Source: CAYZQH01 sp050300015 (GTDB lineage: Bacteria; Pseudomonadota; Gammaproteobacteria; Pseudomonadales; Cellvibrionaceae). Taken from it: a stretch of DNA of 64,000 bases. The position numbers and the translations under genes were made by a program. A model generated the notes under the pieces. The model saw only the letters and a list, made by a program, of their open reading frames with translations, was not told the origin of the DNA and searched no databases. The stretch covers positions 186,001 to 250,000 of the forward strand of contig JBNKWZ010000005.1 in NCBI GenBank assembly GCA_050300015.1. Direction: 5' to 3'. Of the stretch, positions 17,862 to 26,905 are shown piece by piece; within the stretch, counting starts at the first letter, position 1; every line of letters begins with the position of its first letter.

Positions 17862-18683
17862 CTGTTATACGACCTACATGCTCACAGCACCGCATCGGAC
17901 GGTATTTTAAGTCCAAATGCGCTGGTGTCGAGGGCGAAAGACAAAGGCGTGACGCACTTGGCGCTTACGGACCACGACAGCATTGAGGGCGTGACTTTAG
18001 CACAAGCACAAGCGCAATTGCTGGGTATGGAGCTGATTGCCGGTATCGAATTGTCTACGCAATGGAAAGGGATTGGTGTTCATGTGGTGGGGCTGAATGT
18101 GAGTCTCGGGGATTCCGAGCTCTTGGAAGCCATTCATGCACAAAATCACGCACGTACATCCAGAGGGATAGAGATTGGTCAGCGATTGGCCAAGTTGGGG
18201 TTCGAAGGAGCCTACGAAGGCGCATTGGATCTTGCCGGTAACAGTACCCTTGGGCGGCCGCATTTTGCACAGTTTTTGGTGGCGGAGGGTGTCGTTAAGG
18301 ACTTTAATGAAGCGTTCAAAAAATACCTGGGCGCAGGAAAAGTGGGCGACATTAAGCAGTGTTGGCTGTCTTTAGAAGAGGTGATTCGTAGCATTGTCAA
18401 CGCGGGCGGAATCGCGGTGTTGGCGCACCCGCTGAAATATAAAATGACGCTCAGCAAGTTGCGTCGTTTGGTGGCCGCATTTTCCGAGGCTGGCGGCCAG
18501 GCCATTGAAGTCAGTTCTGGTCAACAAAGCCTAAACCAAACCCAAAGTATGGCTCAGATAGCGCAACAGTATTCACTACTTGCCTCGTGTGGAAGTGACT
18601 TTCACGCCCCGGTTGGTTGGCAGGAGCTTGGCCAATATTCACGCTTGCCACCACAATGCGTGCCGGTTTGGGACCGCTGGTAG
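17862..18683 (+). CDS. rnm: PHP-domain phosphoesterase/RNase AM (TrpH/YciV family), non-canonical start
   Basis: The frame encodes YDLHAHSTASDGILSP, then LALTDHDSIEG, LAHPLKY and CGSDFH, the metal-binding motifs of the PHP family. E. coli YciV (RNase AM) hydrolyses 3',5'-bisphosphonucleotides and trims 5' ends of rRNAs. The DLHAH motif must be at the very N-terminus, yet no ATG, GTG or TTG precedes it in frame after the stop at 17841-17843. GGAGG at 17853-17857 is a good ribosome binding site, pointing to CTG 17862 or TTA 17865 as start, giving about 273 residues. A GTG at 17925 would delete the first metal site. Next gene is yciO, as in E. coli. Confidence 0.85.
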   Translation: MLYDLHAHSTASDGILSPNALVSRAKDKGVTHLALTDHDSIEGVTLAQAQAQLLGMELIAGIELSTQWKGIGVHVVGLNVSLGDSELLEAIHAQNHARTSRGIEIGQRLAKLGFEGAYEGALDLAGNSTLGRPHFAQFLVAEGVVKDFNEAFKKYLGAGKVGDIKQCWLSLEEVIRSIVNAGGIAVLAHPLKYKMTLSKLRRLVAAFSEAGGQAIEVSSGQQSLNQTQSMAQIAQQYSLLASCGSDFHAPVGWQELGQYSRLPPQCVPVWDRW

Positions 18684-18990
18684 AAGAGAGTACGCGCTTC
18701 AATTCTTAATCAGAGGCTGCTTAAGTGTTTGATTTATTGAAGGATGGTGAAAAATATTGTCGATTTCTACAGTCTTGGTTGGCGAAAAAGTGGTTTCACG
18801 TTGGGCGCTGGCTAAGCCTTGCAAGGGCGATTACAATAGCGCCTTTAGTAGTCGCCTGTGCCCAAGCCAGTGGCGGTTCGCGAAGGTTTGACGGGTATTG
18901 AGTTCTCTATGATGATGACAGTAAAAAGTCTTTTCGGTCATCGAAGCTCTGGGTGTGACCATTTGATGCGATCTAATCGAAGGAATTTGC
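18684..18990 (+). other. Gap between PHP gene and yciO with one doubtful small frame
   Basis: No recognised gene. A GTG-started frame at 18725-18901 (58 codons) has a basic middle and a short hydrophobic run (ITIAPLVVACAQ), but no clear ribosome binding site or family resemblance. It may be chance. Confidence 0.4.
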
Positions 18991-19605
18991 GTGGCGCAAT
19001 TGATCAATATTCACCCTGACAATCCGCAAGTCAGGTTAATCTCTCAAGCAGTCGAGGTGTTAAAGCGCGGGGGGCTTATTGTTTACCCAACAGATTCGGC
19101 TTATGCCTTGGGTTGTCACATAGGTGATAAATTTGCCTTGGATCGTATTCGCGCGATCCGTCAATTAGACAAACACCACAACTTTACCTTGATGTGCCGT
19201 GACCTGTCCGAGTTGGCCACTTATGCGCGCGTGGACAATGCGGCCTTTCGGTTGATTAAGGCGCACACACCCGGACCCTTCACGTTTATTCTGAATGCCA
19301 CCAGCGAAGTCCCACGTCGATTGATGCACCCTAAACGACGAACCATTGGCATGCGGGTGCCGGACAATAATATTGCATTGGAACTTATGGCAGGTTTGGG
19401 TGAGCCGTTAATGTCCAGCTCGTTAATTTTACCCGGGGACTCTTTGCCGCTAACGGACCCTTATGATATTAGGCAACTGCTTCAGCATCAGGTAGAGTTG
19501 GTGATTGATGGTGGATTTTGTGGGCTGGAGCCCACCACCGTTGTGGATATGACCAGCGAAGCTATCGAGGTGACTCGGCAGGGGTGTGGGGTAATAGAAG
19601 TTTAA
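18991..19605 (+). CDS. yciO: YciO family protein (Sua5/YrdC-like)
   Basis: The 204-residue protein has the YrdC-type fold: VLKRGGLIVYPTDSAYALGC near residues 26-46, a KHHNFTLMCRDLSELA block, TPGPFTFIL and a KRRTIGMRVPD segment. Related TsaC/Sua5 enzymes make threonylcarbamoyl-AMP for tRNA t6A; YciO paralogs have weak or unclear activity, so the role is uncertain. The start is GTG 18991, with AAGGA upstream. Context PHP-yciO-scpA-scpB-rluB is widely conserved. Confidence 0.88.
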   Translation: MAQLINIHPDNPQVRLISQAVEVLKRGGLIVYPTDSAYALGCHIGDKFALDRIRAIRQLDKHHNFTLMCRDLSELATYARVDNAAFRLIKAHTPGPFTFILNATSEVPRRLMHPKRRTIGMRVPDNNIALELMAGLGEPLMSSSLILPGDSLPLTDPYDIRQLLQHQVELVIDGGFCGLEPTTVVDMTSEAIEVTRQGCGVIEV

Positions 19606-19754
19606 TAAAAACAATAAGTTAAAAATATTTATTGATGTTAAATGTAAGTTTTGTTTGGCGCCTCTGAGGGCTTTTGCCCGATACAGGGTGGAATTCCTGG
19701 GGAGCAAAACACAATACGGTAAAGAAACCCTAGTACTTCAAATTTCGAACCCGC

Positions 19755-19760
19755 TATAAT
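19755..19760 (+). promoter_or_regulatory. Possible -10 element for scpA
   Basis: A perfect TATAAT lies 39 bases before the scpA start in a 193-base gap. No good TTGACA-like element is visible 16-18 bases upstream, so this is tentative. Confidence 0.3.
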
Positions 19761-19798
19761 CAGCCACCGGCCTAAACCAACCCTTCGGGAGAAGTGAA

Positions 19799-20701
19799 TT
19801 GACAGGCATCGAAACCCTGGTGAGCGATTCTGCTCCCGAATCGAACGTAGCGTCTACTGTCGCTTCAGAAGACCCAGAAGCTCAAAATCAGGCGCCTGAC
19901 CAGTCCGAAATGCCCTTTGCATTGGTTTATGGCAAAGCCTTTACCGACCTTCCTAAAGATCTCTACATACCCCCAGATGCGCTAGAGGTGATCCTCGAAG
20001 CCTTTGAGGGCCCGTTAGACTTATTGTTGTATCTTATCCGTCGACAAAACATTGATATTTTGGAAATCGACGTATCTGAGATTACCCAGCAGTACGTGAA
20101 CTACGTAGAGCTGATGGATGCCATGCGCTTTGAGTTGGCCGCAGAGTACTTGGTGATGGCTGCCATGCTTGCCGAAATTAAATCTCGTATGTTGTTACCG
20201 CGCAGCAGTGAAGGTGACGACGAGGACGAGGAAGACCCGCGCGCCAACTTGATTCGACGCCTTCAAGAGTATGAGCGCTTTAAACAAGCGGCTGAAGACT
20301 TGGATGAAGTACCGCGCTTGCATCGAGATTTTCATGTGGGTTCTGCACAGGCGCCAGATCGCAACCTTACGCGGCCCGACCCAGATGTAGACCTCAAAGA
20401 GCTGTTGCTGGCACTGTCAGAAGTGTTACGCCGTGCCGACATGTTCGAGAGCCATCACGTAGAAAAAGAGCGGCTGTCCACACGTGAGCGTATGGGGCAA
20501 GTGCTGGATCAATTGAAGGGGCGGCCTTTTGTGCCCTTTGTTAGTTTGTTTAAAACCGGAGAAGGGCGCCTCGGGGTTGTTGTGACCTTTCTTGCCGTAC
20601 TGGAATTGATTAAGGAGTCCCTGGTGGAGATTGTGCAAACCGAGCAGTTTGGCTCCATCCACGTTAAAGCCCGTGTGACAACAGAAGCAGAACAAGAATG
20701 A
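19799..20701 (+). CDS. scpA: Segregation and condensation protein A
   Basis: The 300-residue kleisin subunit links Smc heads and binds ScpB in the chromosome-condensing complex. After a low-complexity acidic N-terminus of about 55 residues, the conserved kleisin start (LEAFEGPLDLLLYLIRRQNIDILEI) is followed by EYLVMAAMLAEIKSRMLLP, an acidic linker, and the C-terminal winged-helix end (FVSLFKTGEGRLGVVVTFLAVLELIKE). The start is TTG 19799 with GGAGAAG upstream. It overlaps scpB by 4 bases (ATGA). Confidence 0.93.
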   Translation: MTGIETLVSDSAPESNVASTVASEDPEAQNQAPDQSEMPFALVYGKAFTDLPKDLYIPPDALEVILEAFEGPLDLLLYLIRRQNIDILEIDVSEITQQYVNYVELMDAMRFELAAEYLVMAAMLAEIKSRMLLPRSSEGDDEDEEDPRANLIRRLQEYERFKQAAEDLDEVPRLHRDFHVGSAQAPDRNLTRPDPDVDLKELLLALSEVLRRADMFESHHVEKERLSTRERMGQVLDQLKGRPFVPFVSLFKTGEGRLGVVVTFLAVLELIKESLVEIVQTEQFGSIHVKARVTTEAEQE

Positions 20702-21618
20702 CAGAAGACAAAAACCTCGATCAACTCAAGCGCATTGTCGAGGGTGCGCTACTGGCTGCCGGTGAAGCGTTGAGCGTTGAGCGCTTATTAAGCCTATTTG
20801 ACGAAGAAGTACGACCGGAAAAAACCGACTTGCAGAGTGTGTTAGAAGCCCTGACAACCGATTTTGCGGAGCGAGGGTTTCATTTGGTTGAAGTGGCCAG
20901 CGGCTGGCGATTTCAGGTGAATGCTGACCTTGCTCCTTGGGTCAACAAACTATGGGAAGAAAAACCGCAAAAATACTCGCGAGCATTGCTGGAAACCTTG
21001 TCACTGATTGCCTATCGGCAGCCCTTAACGCGCGGCGATATTGAAGAAGTGCGTGGCGTGGCCGTGAGCTCACATATCATCAAAACCCTCGCAGAGCGTG
21101 AGTGGATTAAAGTGGTGGGGCATCGCGACGTACCAGGACGCCCCTCTTTGTATGCCACAACACGCCAGTTTTTGGACTATTTCGGTTTGAAAAGCCTTGA
21201 TGAACTGCCCAGCCTGGGTGAGCTCAAGGACATTGACAGTCTTAACCGCAGTTTGAACCTCGGTGACGAACAAGATGACGAGTCCGGCCAGATTGCCGAT
21301 GCGAAGGCCGATATGGAAGGGCTCGACGATCAGCAATCGACACCGGATGACATGGAGGAAATTCAACCAAGCCTTGAGCAAGCGCAAGTGAATGTGGCTA
21401 GGGATGAGGCGAACCTTGAGCAAATTCCAGACGACTCAGTAGCTGATTCCACCGAAGGCACGGGGGCTGTTGCCGAAAATACACCCCAAGATGAAAACGG
21501 TAACCAAGCGCACTCACGCTTTGATGTTGATAGCCGTCCTGATGAATTATCGACTGATGACGACGCCTCAGACGATGAGCAACCCAAAGCCCCAACAGAG
21601 TCGAATCCCACCACATGA
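20698..21618 (+). CDS. scpB: Segregation and condensation protein B with long acidic tail
   Basis: The first 180 residues are a normal ScpB with two winged-helix units (RIVEGALLAAGEALSVERLLSLF; LLETLSLIAYRQPLTRGDIEEVRGV; GRPSLYATTRQFLDYFGL). ScpB dimers bind ScpA in the Smc complex. The remaining 125 residues are low-complexity and rich in Asp, Glu, Gln and Ser, probably disordered; this makes the protein (306 residues) longer than typical ScpB of about 200. It overlaps scpA and rluB by 4 bases each, so the three genes are translationally coupled. Confidence 0.93.
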   Translation: MTEDKNLDQLKRIVEGALLAAGEALSVERLLSLFDEEVRPEKTDLQSVLEALTTDFAERGFHLVEVASGWRFQVNADLAPWVNKLWEEKPQKYSRALLETLSLIAYRQPLTRGDIEEVRGVAVSSHIIKTLAEREWIKVVGHRDVPGRPSLYATTRQFLDYFGLKSLDELPSLGELKDIDSLNRSLNLGDEQDDESGQIADAKADMEGLDDQQSTPDDMEEIQPSLEQAQVNVARDEANLEQIPDDSVADSTEGTGAVAENTPQDENGNQAHSRFDVDSRPDELSTDDDASDDEQPKAPTESNPTT

Positions 21619-22487
21619 ATGAAAAGTTGCAAAAAGTATTAGCTGCCCAAGGTCTTGGCTCGAGAAGAGAAATGGAGCGGCAAATCGAAAGCGGCCGGGT
21701 TAAAGTCAACGGTCAAGTAGCGATTTTGGGCGCGCGTGTGGGTGCCGGCGACAAAATAGACTGCGATGGCCGAAAATTTGTGGTGCCCGCACCCGCTGCG
21801 AAAGAAGTTCGAGTACTGTTATATAACAAGCCTGAGGGGGAAATCTGTAGTGTTAAAGATCCAGAGGGCCGACGAACGGTTTTCGACCGCTTGCCACGAT
21901 TGAAACAGGGCCGCTGGATATCGGTAGGGCGATTAGATTTTAACACCAGTGGTTTATTGTTGTTTACCGACAGCGGTGAGCTGGCAAACCGTTTAATGCA
22001 CCCCTCAAGTGAGATAGACCGAGAATACTTGGTACGGGTTCAGGGGGAAGTCACCGAAGCGGCGATTGAAGTACTCAAGGAGGGGGTATTGCTGGAAGAG
22101 GGTGTTGCCAAATTTACAGACATTCAGCCCGGTGGCGAAGAAAACAAAGGCAGTAACAGTTGGTTTTACTGTACATTGATGGAAGGGCGCAATCGCGAAG
22201 TGCGGCGTTTATGGGAGTCGCAAGAGCTTAGGGTAAGCCGCTTAAAACGTGTTCGTTATGGGCCTATTTTTATTCCCTCGTATGTTCGCCAAGGTCAGTG
22301 GGTCGAATTAGAGGAAAAGGATATTGCCTTGTTGTGCAAAACCGTGGGTCTTCCCGCGCCACCCAAGCGCAAAATGGGTAAAAACCAAATGGAACAAAAA
22401 GAACGCCAAATTCGAAAAATGCGCAAAGGCGGTGCCAAAGTACGGCCAAAGGCCGCCAAGGGCCCCTATAAGGGCCCTAGTGCTTAG
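21615..22487 (+). CDS. rluB: 23S rRNA pseudouridine synthase RluB
   Basis: The 290-residue enzyme has an N-terminal S4 RNA-binding domain (KLQKVLAAQGLGSRREMERQI, residues 3-60) and a RsuA/RluB catalytic domain with the active-site Asp in GRLDFNTSGLLLFT, plus EGRNREVRRLWES. In E. coli RluB makes pseudouridine 2605 in 23S rRNA. The C-terminal 40 residues are strongly basic. A 7-bp stem (AGGGCCC/GGGCCCT, 22459-22478) lies in the last codons but has no T-run. The stop overlaps the end of the convergent diguanylate cyclase gene by 4 bases. Confidence 0.92.
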   Translation: MNEKLQKVLAAQGLGSRREMERQIESGRVKVNGQVAILGARVGAGDKIDCDGRKFVVPAPAAKEVRVLLYNKPEGEICSVKDPEGRRTVFDRLPRLKQGRWISVGRLDFNTSGLLLFTDSGELANRLMHPSSEIDREYLVRVQGEVTEAAIEVLKEGVLLEEGVAKFTDIQPGGEENKGSNSWFYCTLMEGRNREVRRLWESQELRVSRLKRVRYGPIFIPSYVRQGQWVELEEKDIALLCKTVGLPAPPKRKMGKNQMEQKERQIRKMRKGGAKVRPKAAKGPYKGPSA

Positions 22488-23395
22488 CCGGTTAATGCAG
22501 AGCAGGCGGAGGCATTGCGATGGTGTTCGCTGACCACTTGGTTGCGCCCATTGTGCTTGGCGGTATATAGCGCTTGATCAGCACGTTGCAATAATTGGTC
22601 TCGGTTGTCATCTTCGCCAATACTGGCAACACCAATGGATACGGTTACCGGTATGGGTGTTTGTTGGTGTTCTAGCGTTAATGCCTCTGTAAATTTGCGA
22701 ATACGCTCCGCAACGGCCAATGCTGCGCTGTGCTCAGTGTTACTGAGCAGGACCACAAACTCCTCGCCTCCGTATCGAAACACCAAATCGGTTTGGCGCA
22801 GCGCTTGCGATAAGGTTTTAGTGACTTGGCACAAGGTGCTATCGCCAAATGCGTGGCCTGCCGTGTCGTTTAGGTGTTTGAAATGGTCAATATCGATTAA
22901 AAGCAGTGAAAAGGGGTCACCGGTGCGTGCTGCCAACTTCAGCTCCCGTTTTAAGGTCAACTCCATTGCGGCCCGGTTCCCCACTTGAGTCAAGGGGTCG
23001 CGTAGAGAGTTTTGCAAGGCTTCTCGGTATAACAGTGCATTGCGTAACGGGTAAACCAGACAGCTGATAAACGCTTCCAGTTCGGCGAGCTCTTCCTCTT
23101 TAAACTTTGTCCGCCTTGAGAAGGTGAGTTTCCCCAGCGACATATTTTGAATCTTAAGGTTGTAGGTGGCCTGATGCTTTCCTGCACTCCCAAGCTGCTG
23201 GTGAATTCGATGAGCTTCGAAGGCATACTGCATTCCCCCACAGGGAATGACCTTATGCAGTGCTTGATAAAATTGGCTTAGCGTGTCGTTGACGTCCAGC
23301 GAGGTTTGCAAACTATTGCTGAGTGAAAGCATCCAGTCGCGTCGGGATTTGACCGACTTTTCGTCCGGCACGGAGGGGTTGGCTGAGTAAACCAT
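22484..23395 (-). CDS. Diguanylate cyclase (GGDEF protein, GAF-like N-terminus)
   Basis: The 303-residue protein has a GAF-like sensor region at about 15-130 and a GGDEF domain at about 140-295. GGEEF is at 209-213, with the metal-binding DIDHFKHLND upstream, so it should make c-di-GMP from two GTP. RxxD (RQTD) five residues before GGEEF is the product-inhibition I-site. The start is taken as ATG 23395 because TAAGGTG precedes it; the frame stays open to 23494. No membrane segment, so a cytoplasmic sensor. Confidence 0.88.
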   Translation of the reverse strand: MVYSANPSVPDEKSVKSRRDWMLSLSNSLQTSLDVNDTLSQFYQALHKVIPCGGMQYAFEAHRIHQQLGSAGKHQATYNLKIQNMSLGKLTFSRRTKFKEEELAELEAFISCLVYPLRNALLYREALQNSLRDPLTQVGNRAAMELTLKRELKLAARTGDPFSLLLIDIDHFKHLNDTAGHAFGDSTLCQVTKTLSQALRQTDLVFRYGGEEFVVLLSNTEHSAALAVAERIRKFTEALTLEHQQTPIPVTVSIGVASIGEDDNRDQLLQRADQALYTAKHNGRNQVVSEHHRNASACSALTG

Positions 23396-23763
23396 AGAAC
23401 ACACCTTAGCTGTGCTTTGTTGAATGGGGTTTGTTAAAACATCTTTGTAGCGCCAAAATGGTACTGCGATATCTGTGCCAACAATTAATAACATAAAAAA
23501 TACATATAAAACATAGGGTTATAGTTTTAGTTACTCCAGGTGTTGGGTTGGGTGACGTTATTTTGACCACGTGGGTTTGGATGACACAGGGAGAGCGGTC
23601 AAAAATTGCCGGTTTTTTGGCCTTCTATTTGGCGTTCATCAACGTTAATCGCCCGCGGAGGGTAGAGATTCAGCAAACAAATGAATGTGCGCATTTGAGT
23701 GATTGTCAGTCCCTGTAAGAGTTGCGACAATGTCTCTCATTTTGTGGGCAAGAGAGGTAGTCC
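23396..23763. other. Divergent gap between the diguanylate cyclase and flavodoxin genes
   Basis: No gene, RNA or clear repeat seen in these 368 bases. The stretch next to 23480-23530 is AT-rich and probably holds the cyclase promoter. GAGAGG just before 23764 is the flavodoxin ribosome binding site. Confidence 0.5.
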
Positions 23764-24309
23764 GTGGCGCAAGTGGGCCTGATTTTTGGCAGTGATGATG
23801 GCAATACCGAGGCAATAGCTTACCGGTTGCAAAGCCGCTTTGGTGAGGATGTAATCGAGGTGATGGATGTTGCTGAGGTAACACAGTTAGACTTCGCTAA
23901 ATACGATAAGTGGATATTGGGTATTCCCACCTGGGACTTTGGCCAAATACAATCCGATTGGGAAGAGTTTTGGGATGACATTAGTGCAGTGTCTTTCCAA
24001 GGTAAAACCGTCGCGTTTTTCGGTTTAGGGGATCAATTTGGTTACGGAGACTTTTTTCTCGATGCCATGGGCATGTTGCACGATGTAATACAACAGCGTG
24101 GCGCCACTGTCGTAGGGCACTGGCCGACTGAAGGCTATGAATTTGATGCGTCAAAGGCTCTTATTGACGGTGAAGATAGGTTTGTGGGCCTTGGCATTGA
24201 TGAGGATCAACAGCCGGAGCTGACCTGTGGTCGACTCAATGCTTGGAGTGAGCAAATTCACAGCGCTTTTGAGCTTTCGAGCCCCCTCCATTTGCCAGAA
24301 GAAGAATAG
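23764..24309 (+). CDS. Long-chain flavodoxin
   Basis: The 181-residue FMN protein has the phosphate-binding loop GSDDGNTEAIAYRL (residues 9-22), the WILGIPTWDFGQIQSDWEEF loop around the isoalloxazine ring and GLGDQFGYGDFFLDAMGMLHD, as in FldA/FldB/NifF. It is a low-potential one-electron carrier. The length is that of long-chain flavodoxins. The start is GTG 23764 with GAGAGG upstream. It lies 2 bases before dgkA. Which FldA or FldB type is not decided. Confidence 0.92.
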   Translation: MAQVGLIFGSDDGNTEAIAYRLQSRFGEDVIEVMDVAEVTQLDFAKYDKWILGIPTWDFGQIQSDWEEFWDDISAVSFQGKTVAFFGLGDQFGYGDFFLDAMGMLHDVIQQRGATVVGHWPTEGYEFDASKALIDGEDRFVGLGIDEDQQPELTCGRLNAWSEQIHSAFELSSPLHLPEEE

Positions 24310-24311
24310 CC

Positions 24312-24683
24312 GTGAAAAAAAACACAGGGTTCACCCGAATAGTCAAAGCAGGGTTTTACTCCTACAAGGGGTTTACTCACGCCTTCAAGTTTGAGGCTGC
24401 TTTTCGCCAGGAAATCTACGCGGCTGTGGTGATGGTTCCCCTTGCCGTGTGGTTAGCCAATACTGCTGTTGAAAGAGTCCTATTGGTGGGGGCCGTGCTT
24501 TGGGTATTGGTGATTGAGTTGTTGAATTCCGGTATTGAGGCGGTGGTGGACAGAATTGGACCCGAGTATCATGAGTTGGCAGGGCGGGCCAAGGATATGG
24601 GCTCGGCCGCGGTGTTGATGAGTATCGTATTGTGTATCTGGGTTTGGGCCAGTTTACTTTGGCCGCGGATAAGCTTTGGATAA
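24312..24683 (+). CDS. dgkA: Diacylglycerol kinase DgkA
   Basis: The 123-residue inner-membrane protein has three hydrophobic segments and the family motif ELLNSGIEAVVDRIGPEYHELAGRAKD, with the catalytic Glu and metal-binding residues. It phosphorylates diacylglycerol to phosphatidic acid, recycling lipid left by osmoregulated glucan or LPS modification. The start is GTG 24312, 2 bases after the flavodoxin stop. Confidence 0.92.
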   Translation: MKKNTGFTRIVKAGFYSYKGFTHAFKFEAAFRQEIYAAVVMVPLAVWLANTAVERVLLVGAVLWVLVIELLNSGIEAVVDRIGPEYHELAGRAKDMGSAAVLMSIVLCIWVWASLLWPRISFG

Positions 24684-24811
24684 ACAAATCGCCTAAACCG
24701 TTGGTTAAACCAGCAGCTACACTTACGGTGTAACGCTTGCGACCGCGCCGGATGGAAGTCCTATCGTTGGCGGTATGCCTCAGGCTCGTGAACAGATAAA
24801 GGAGCAGCTCA

Positions 24812-26449
24812 GTGAAAGCGCAGAAACACGCGACCGTGGTTGACCTCATTCAATATGCCTTTCAAACTCACTCAGAGAAGCCCGCCTACACGTGTTTAGG
24901 TTACACCATGACCTACGCTCAGGTGGAGTATCAAGCCAGGCGCTTTGCGAGTTTTTTACAGCATCATTCTGGTCTTAAACCCGGTGACCGGTTGGCCCTG
25001 CAGCTTCCCAATATTTTACAGTATCCCATCGCCCTTTATGGCGCGGCAATGGCTGGTGTGGTGGTGACTAACATCAACCCGCTTTACACCCCTCGCGAAC
25101 TGCAACATCAGCTTAAAGACAGTGGTGCAAAGGCGCTATTGGTGTTGTCCAATGTCGCCCACAATGCCGCTGAAATCATTGAAGATACCGACGTGGAGCT
25201 GGTGTTAGTGACGGAGGTGGGTGATCTACTGCCTTGGCCAAAGCGCAGTATTGTGAACTTTGTTGTCAAGTACGTTAAAAAGCAGGTGTCCGATTTCAGC
25301 TTCGCTCACTGCGTGTCATTTAACAAGGCGCTCGAGCAGGGCTTCCAGCCGGTTCGTACCGTAAAACCTGAGCCCAATGATCTGGTGTTGTTGCAATATA
25401 CGGGAGGTACCACCGGTGTTGCTAAAGGTGCCATGCTGACCCATACCAATTTGTGCTCTAACGTCTGTCAGGTATTGGGCCATTTGAATACGCTGTTTAA
25501 AAGTGGTGAAGAGGTGGCCATTGCTGCGTTGCCGCTGTATCACATTTTCGCCTTTAATATGCACGCCCTGTGCTTGTTCTCCGAGGGCGCACACAATATC
25601 TTGATTCCCAATCCCCGTGACATTCCCGCATTTGTAAAGGCCATAGCACCGTTTAAGATCTCCATTGTGGTTGCCGTCAATACCCTCTATAACGCGTTGA
25701 TGCGCAATGAGGACTTTAAAAAGTTGGATTTTAGCCACATGCGGGTAGCCGCAGGTGGTGGCATGGCACTGACGGAAGATGTCGCTACACGATGGCAAGA
25801 TTTAGCGGGGACCCAAATTTGTGAGGGTTATGGTTTGACCGAAACATCACCGGTGATCATTTCGAACCCCGATACTGCCATTCGAATCGGCACTGTTGGC
25901 ACGCCTCTAATGGATACTTACATTCGTATCGTAAGCGAGCAAGGTGAAGATCTTCCCGATGGCGAACCCGGAGAAGTTTGGGTAAAAGGTCCGCAAGTGA
26001 TGAAAGGCTACTGGCAGAGACCAGAAGCCACTGCCGAAGTGATGGAGGATGGTTGGTTTAAAACGGGAGATATCGCCATCCGTAATGAAGATGGCTACTA
26101 CAAAATTGTGGATCGAAAAAAAGAAATGATCTCGGTTTCTGGGTTTAAGGTGTTTCCCAACGAAGTGGAACATGTGGTGACCTTACACCCGGGCATCGTA
26201 GAGGCTGCGGTTATCGGTGTACCGGCGGACTGCGTTGGCGAGCATGTGAAACTCTATGCTGTGCGCGTGGACGATTCGGTGACAGCAGAATCTGTTATCG
26301 AGCATTGTCGCCAGTCATTAACCGCTTACAAAGTACCCAAAATCGTGGAATTTCGTGAAGATCTACCGAAGTCTAATGTGGGCAAAATTTTACGGAGATT
26401 ATTACGAGAGGAATATATGGCCCAACATTCTGAGTCAGGAGCCGGATAA
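24812..26449 (+). CDS. fadD: Long-chain-fatty-acid-CoA ligase
   Basis: The 545-residue ANL-family enzyme activates fatty acids with ATP and CoA. It shows the phosphate loop (YTGGTTGVAKGAMLTH, about 191-206), YGLTETSP, GWFKTGDIA and the C-terminal hinge/lysine motif KSNVGKILRR. Length and motifs match FadD (561 in E. coli). The start is GTG 24812 after AAAGGAGC, an ideal ribosome binding site. It lies 2 bases before the NfeD gene, so the two are probably co-transcribed. Confidence 0.88.
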   Translation: MKAQKHATVVDLIQYAFQTHSEKPAYTCLGYTMTYAQVEYQARRFASFLQHHSGLKPGDRLALQLPNILQYPIALYGAAMAGVVVTNINPLYTPRELQHQLKDSGAKALLVLSNVAHNAAEIIEDTDVELVLVTEVGDLLPWPKRSIVNFVVKYVKKQVSDFSFAHCVSFNKALEQGFQPVRTVKPEPNDLVLLQYTGGTTGVAKGAMLTHTNLCSNVCQVLGHLNTLFKSGEEVAIAALPLYHIFAFNMHALCLFSEGAHNILIPNPRDIPAFVKAIAPFKISIVVAVNTLYNALMRNEDFKKLDFSHMRVAAGGGMALTEDVATRWQDLAGTQICEGYGLTETSPVIISNPDTAIRIGTVGTPLMDTYIRIVSEQGEDLPDGEPGEVWVKGPQVMKGYWQRPEATAEVMEDGWFKTGDIAIRNEDGYYKIVDRKKEMISVSGFKVFPNEVEHVVTLHPGIVEAAVIGVPADCVGEHVKLYAVRVDDSVTAESVIEHCRQSLTAYKVPKIVEFREDLPKSNVGKILRRLLREEYMAQHSESGAG

Positions 26450-26451
26450 GT

Positions 26452-26886
26452 ATGGTGGTTCACGATGGTTGGGCATGGTTGAGCTTGGGGTTGGTGTTGA
26501 TTGCTTGTGGTGCTTGGTTTCAGCGCAGGGTATTTTATGCGGGCGCTGCGGTGTGCGCTTGCGTGGCCCTGGCGAATGCCATTTGGCCTTTACCACCCTT
26601 GTGGCAGTTGGTGTTGGCAGTGGTGGTGACGCCAATAGTGGGGGGCATCTATGTGCGGCTTTGGTTTGTGCCCACGCCACCCACGGTGACCAGTAAGGTG
26701 CGACAAAACCGGCAGAGCCTCGTAGGTGCTCGTGTGTCTCTAATGACACCGGTTGTCAGTGGTCTGGGCAAAGTGCAAATTCAAAATGCGGTATGGACCG
26801 TGCGCTGTGAGAAGCCTCTTCAACAAGGGGCGCTGGTGGAAGTGGTAGGCCACCATGAAGGTGAACTCAACGTGGCGCCGCTGTAA
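26452..26886 (+). CDS. NfeD-like membrane protein
   Basis: The 144-residue protein has two or three hydrophobic segments in the first 75 residues, then a small OB-fold domain (SLVGARVSLMTPVVSGLGKVQI...GALVEVVGHHEGELNV), the short NfeD1b/YbbK plan without the ClpP-like protease domain. Such proteins usually work next to a stomatin/SPFH partner; none is next to it here. Function in membrane quality control is inferred from the family. Confidence 0.75.
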   Translation: MVVHDGWAWLSLGLVLIACGAWFQRRVFYAGAAVCACVALANAIWPLPPLWQLVLAVVVTPIVGGIYVRLWFVPTPPTVTSKVRQNRQSLVGARVSLMTPVVSGLGKVQIQNAVWTVRCEKPLQQGALVEVVGHHEGELNVAPL

Positions 26887-26905
26887 CTGGCAAAGTCCCG
26901 AGGCC

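Noticed and set aside
22459..22478. AGGGCCC/GGGCCCT stem at the end of rluB as terminator
   Set aside because: No T-run follows on either strand and it lies inside the basic coding tail; cannot be called a terminator.
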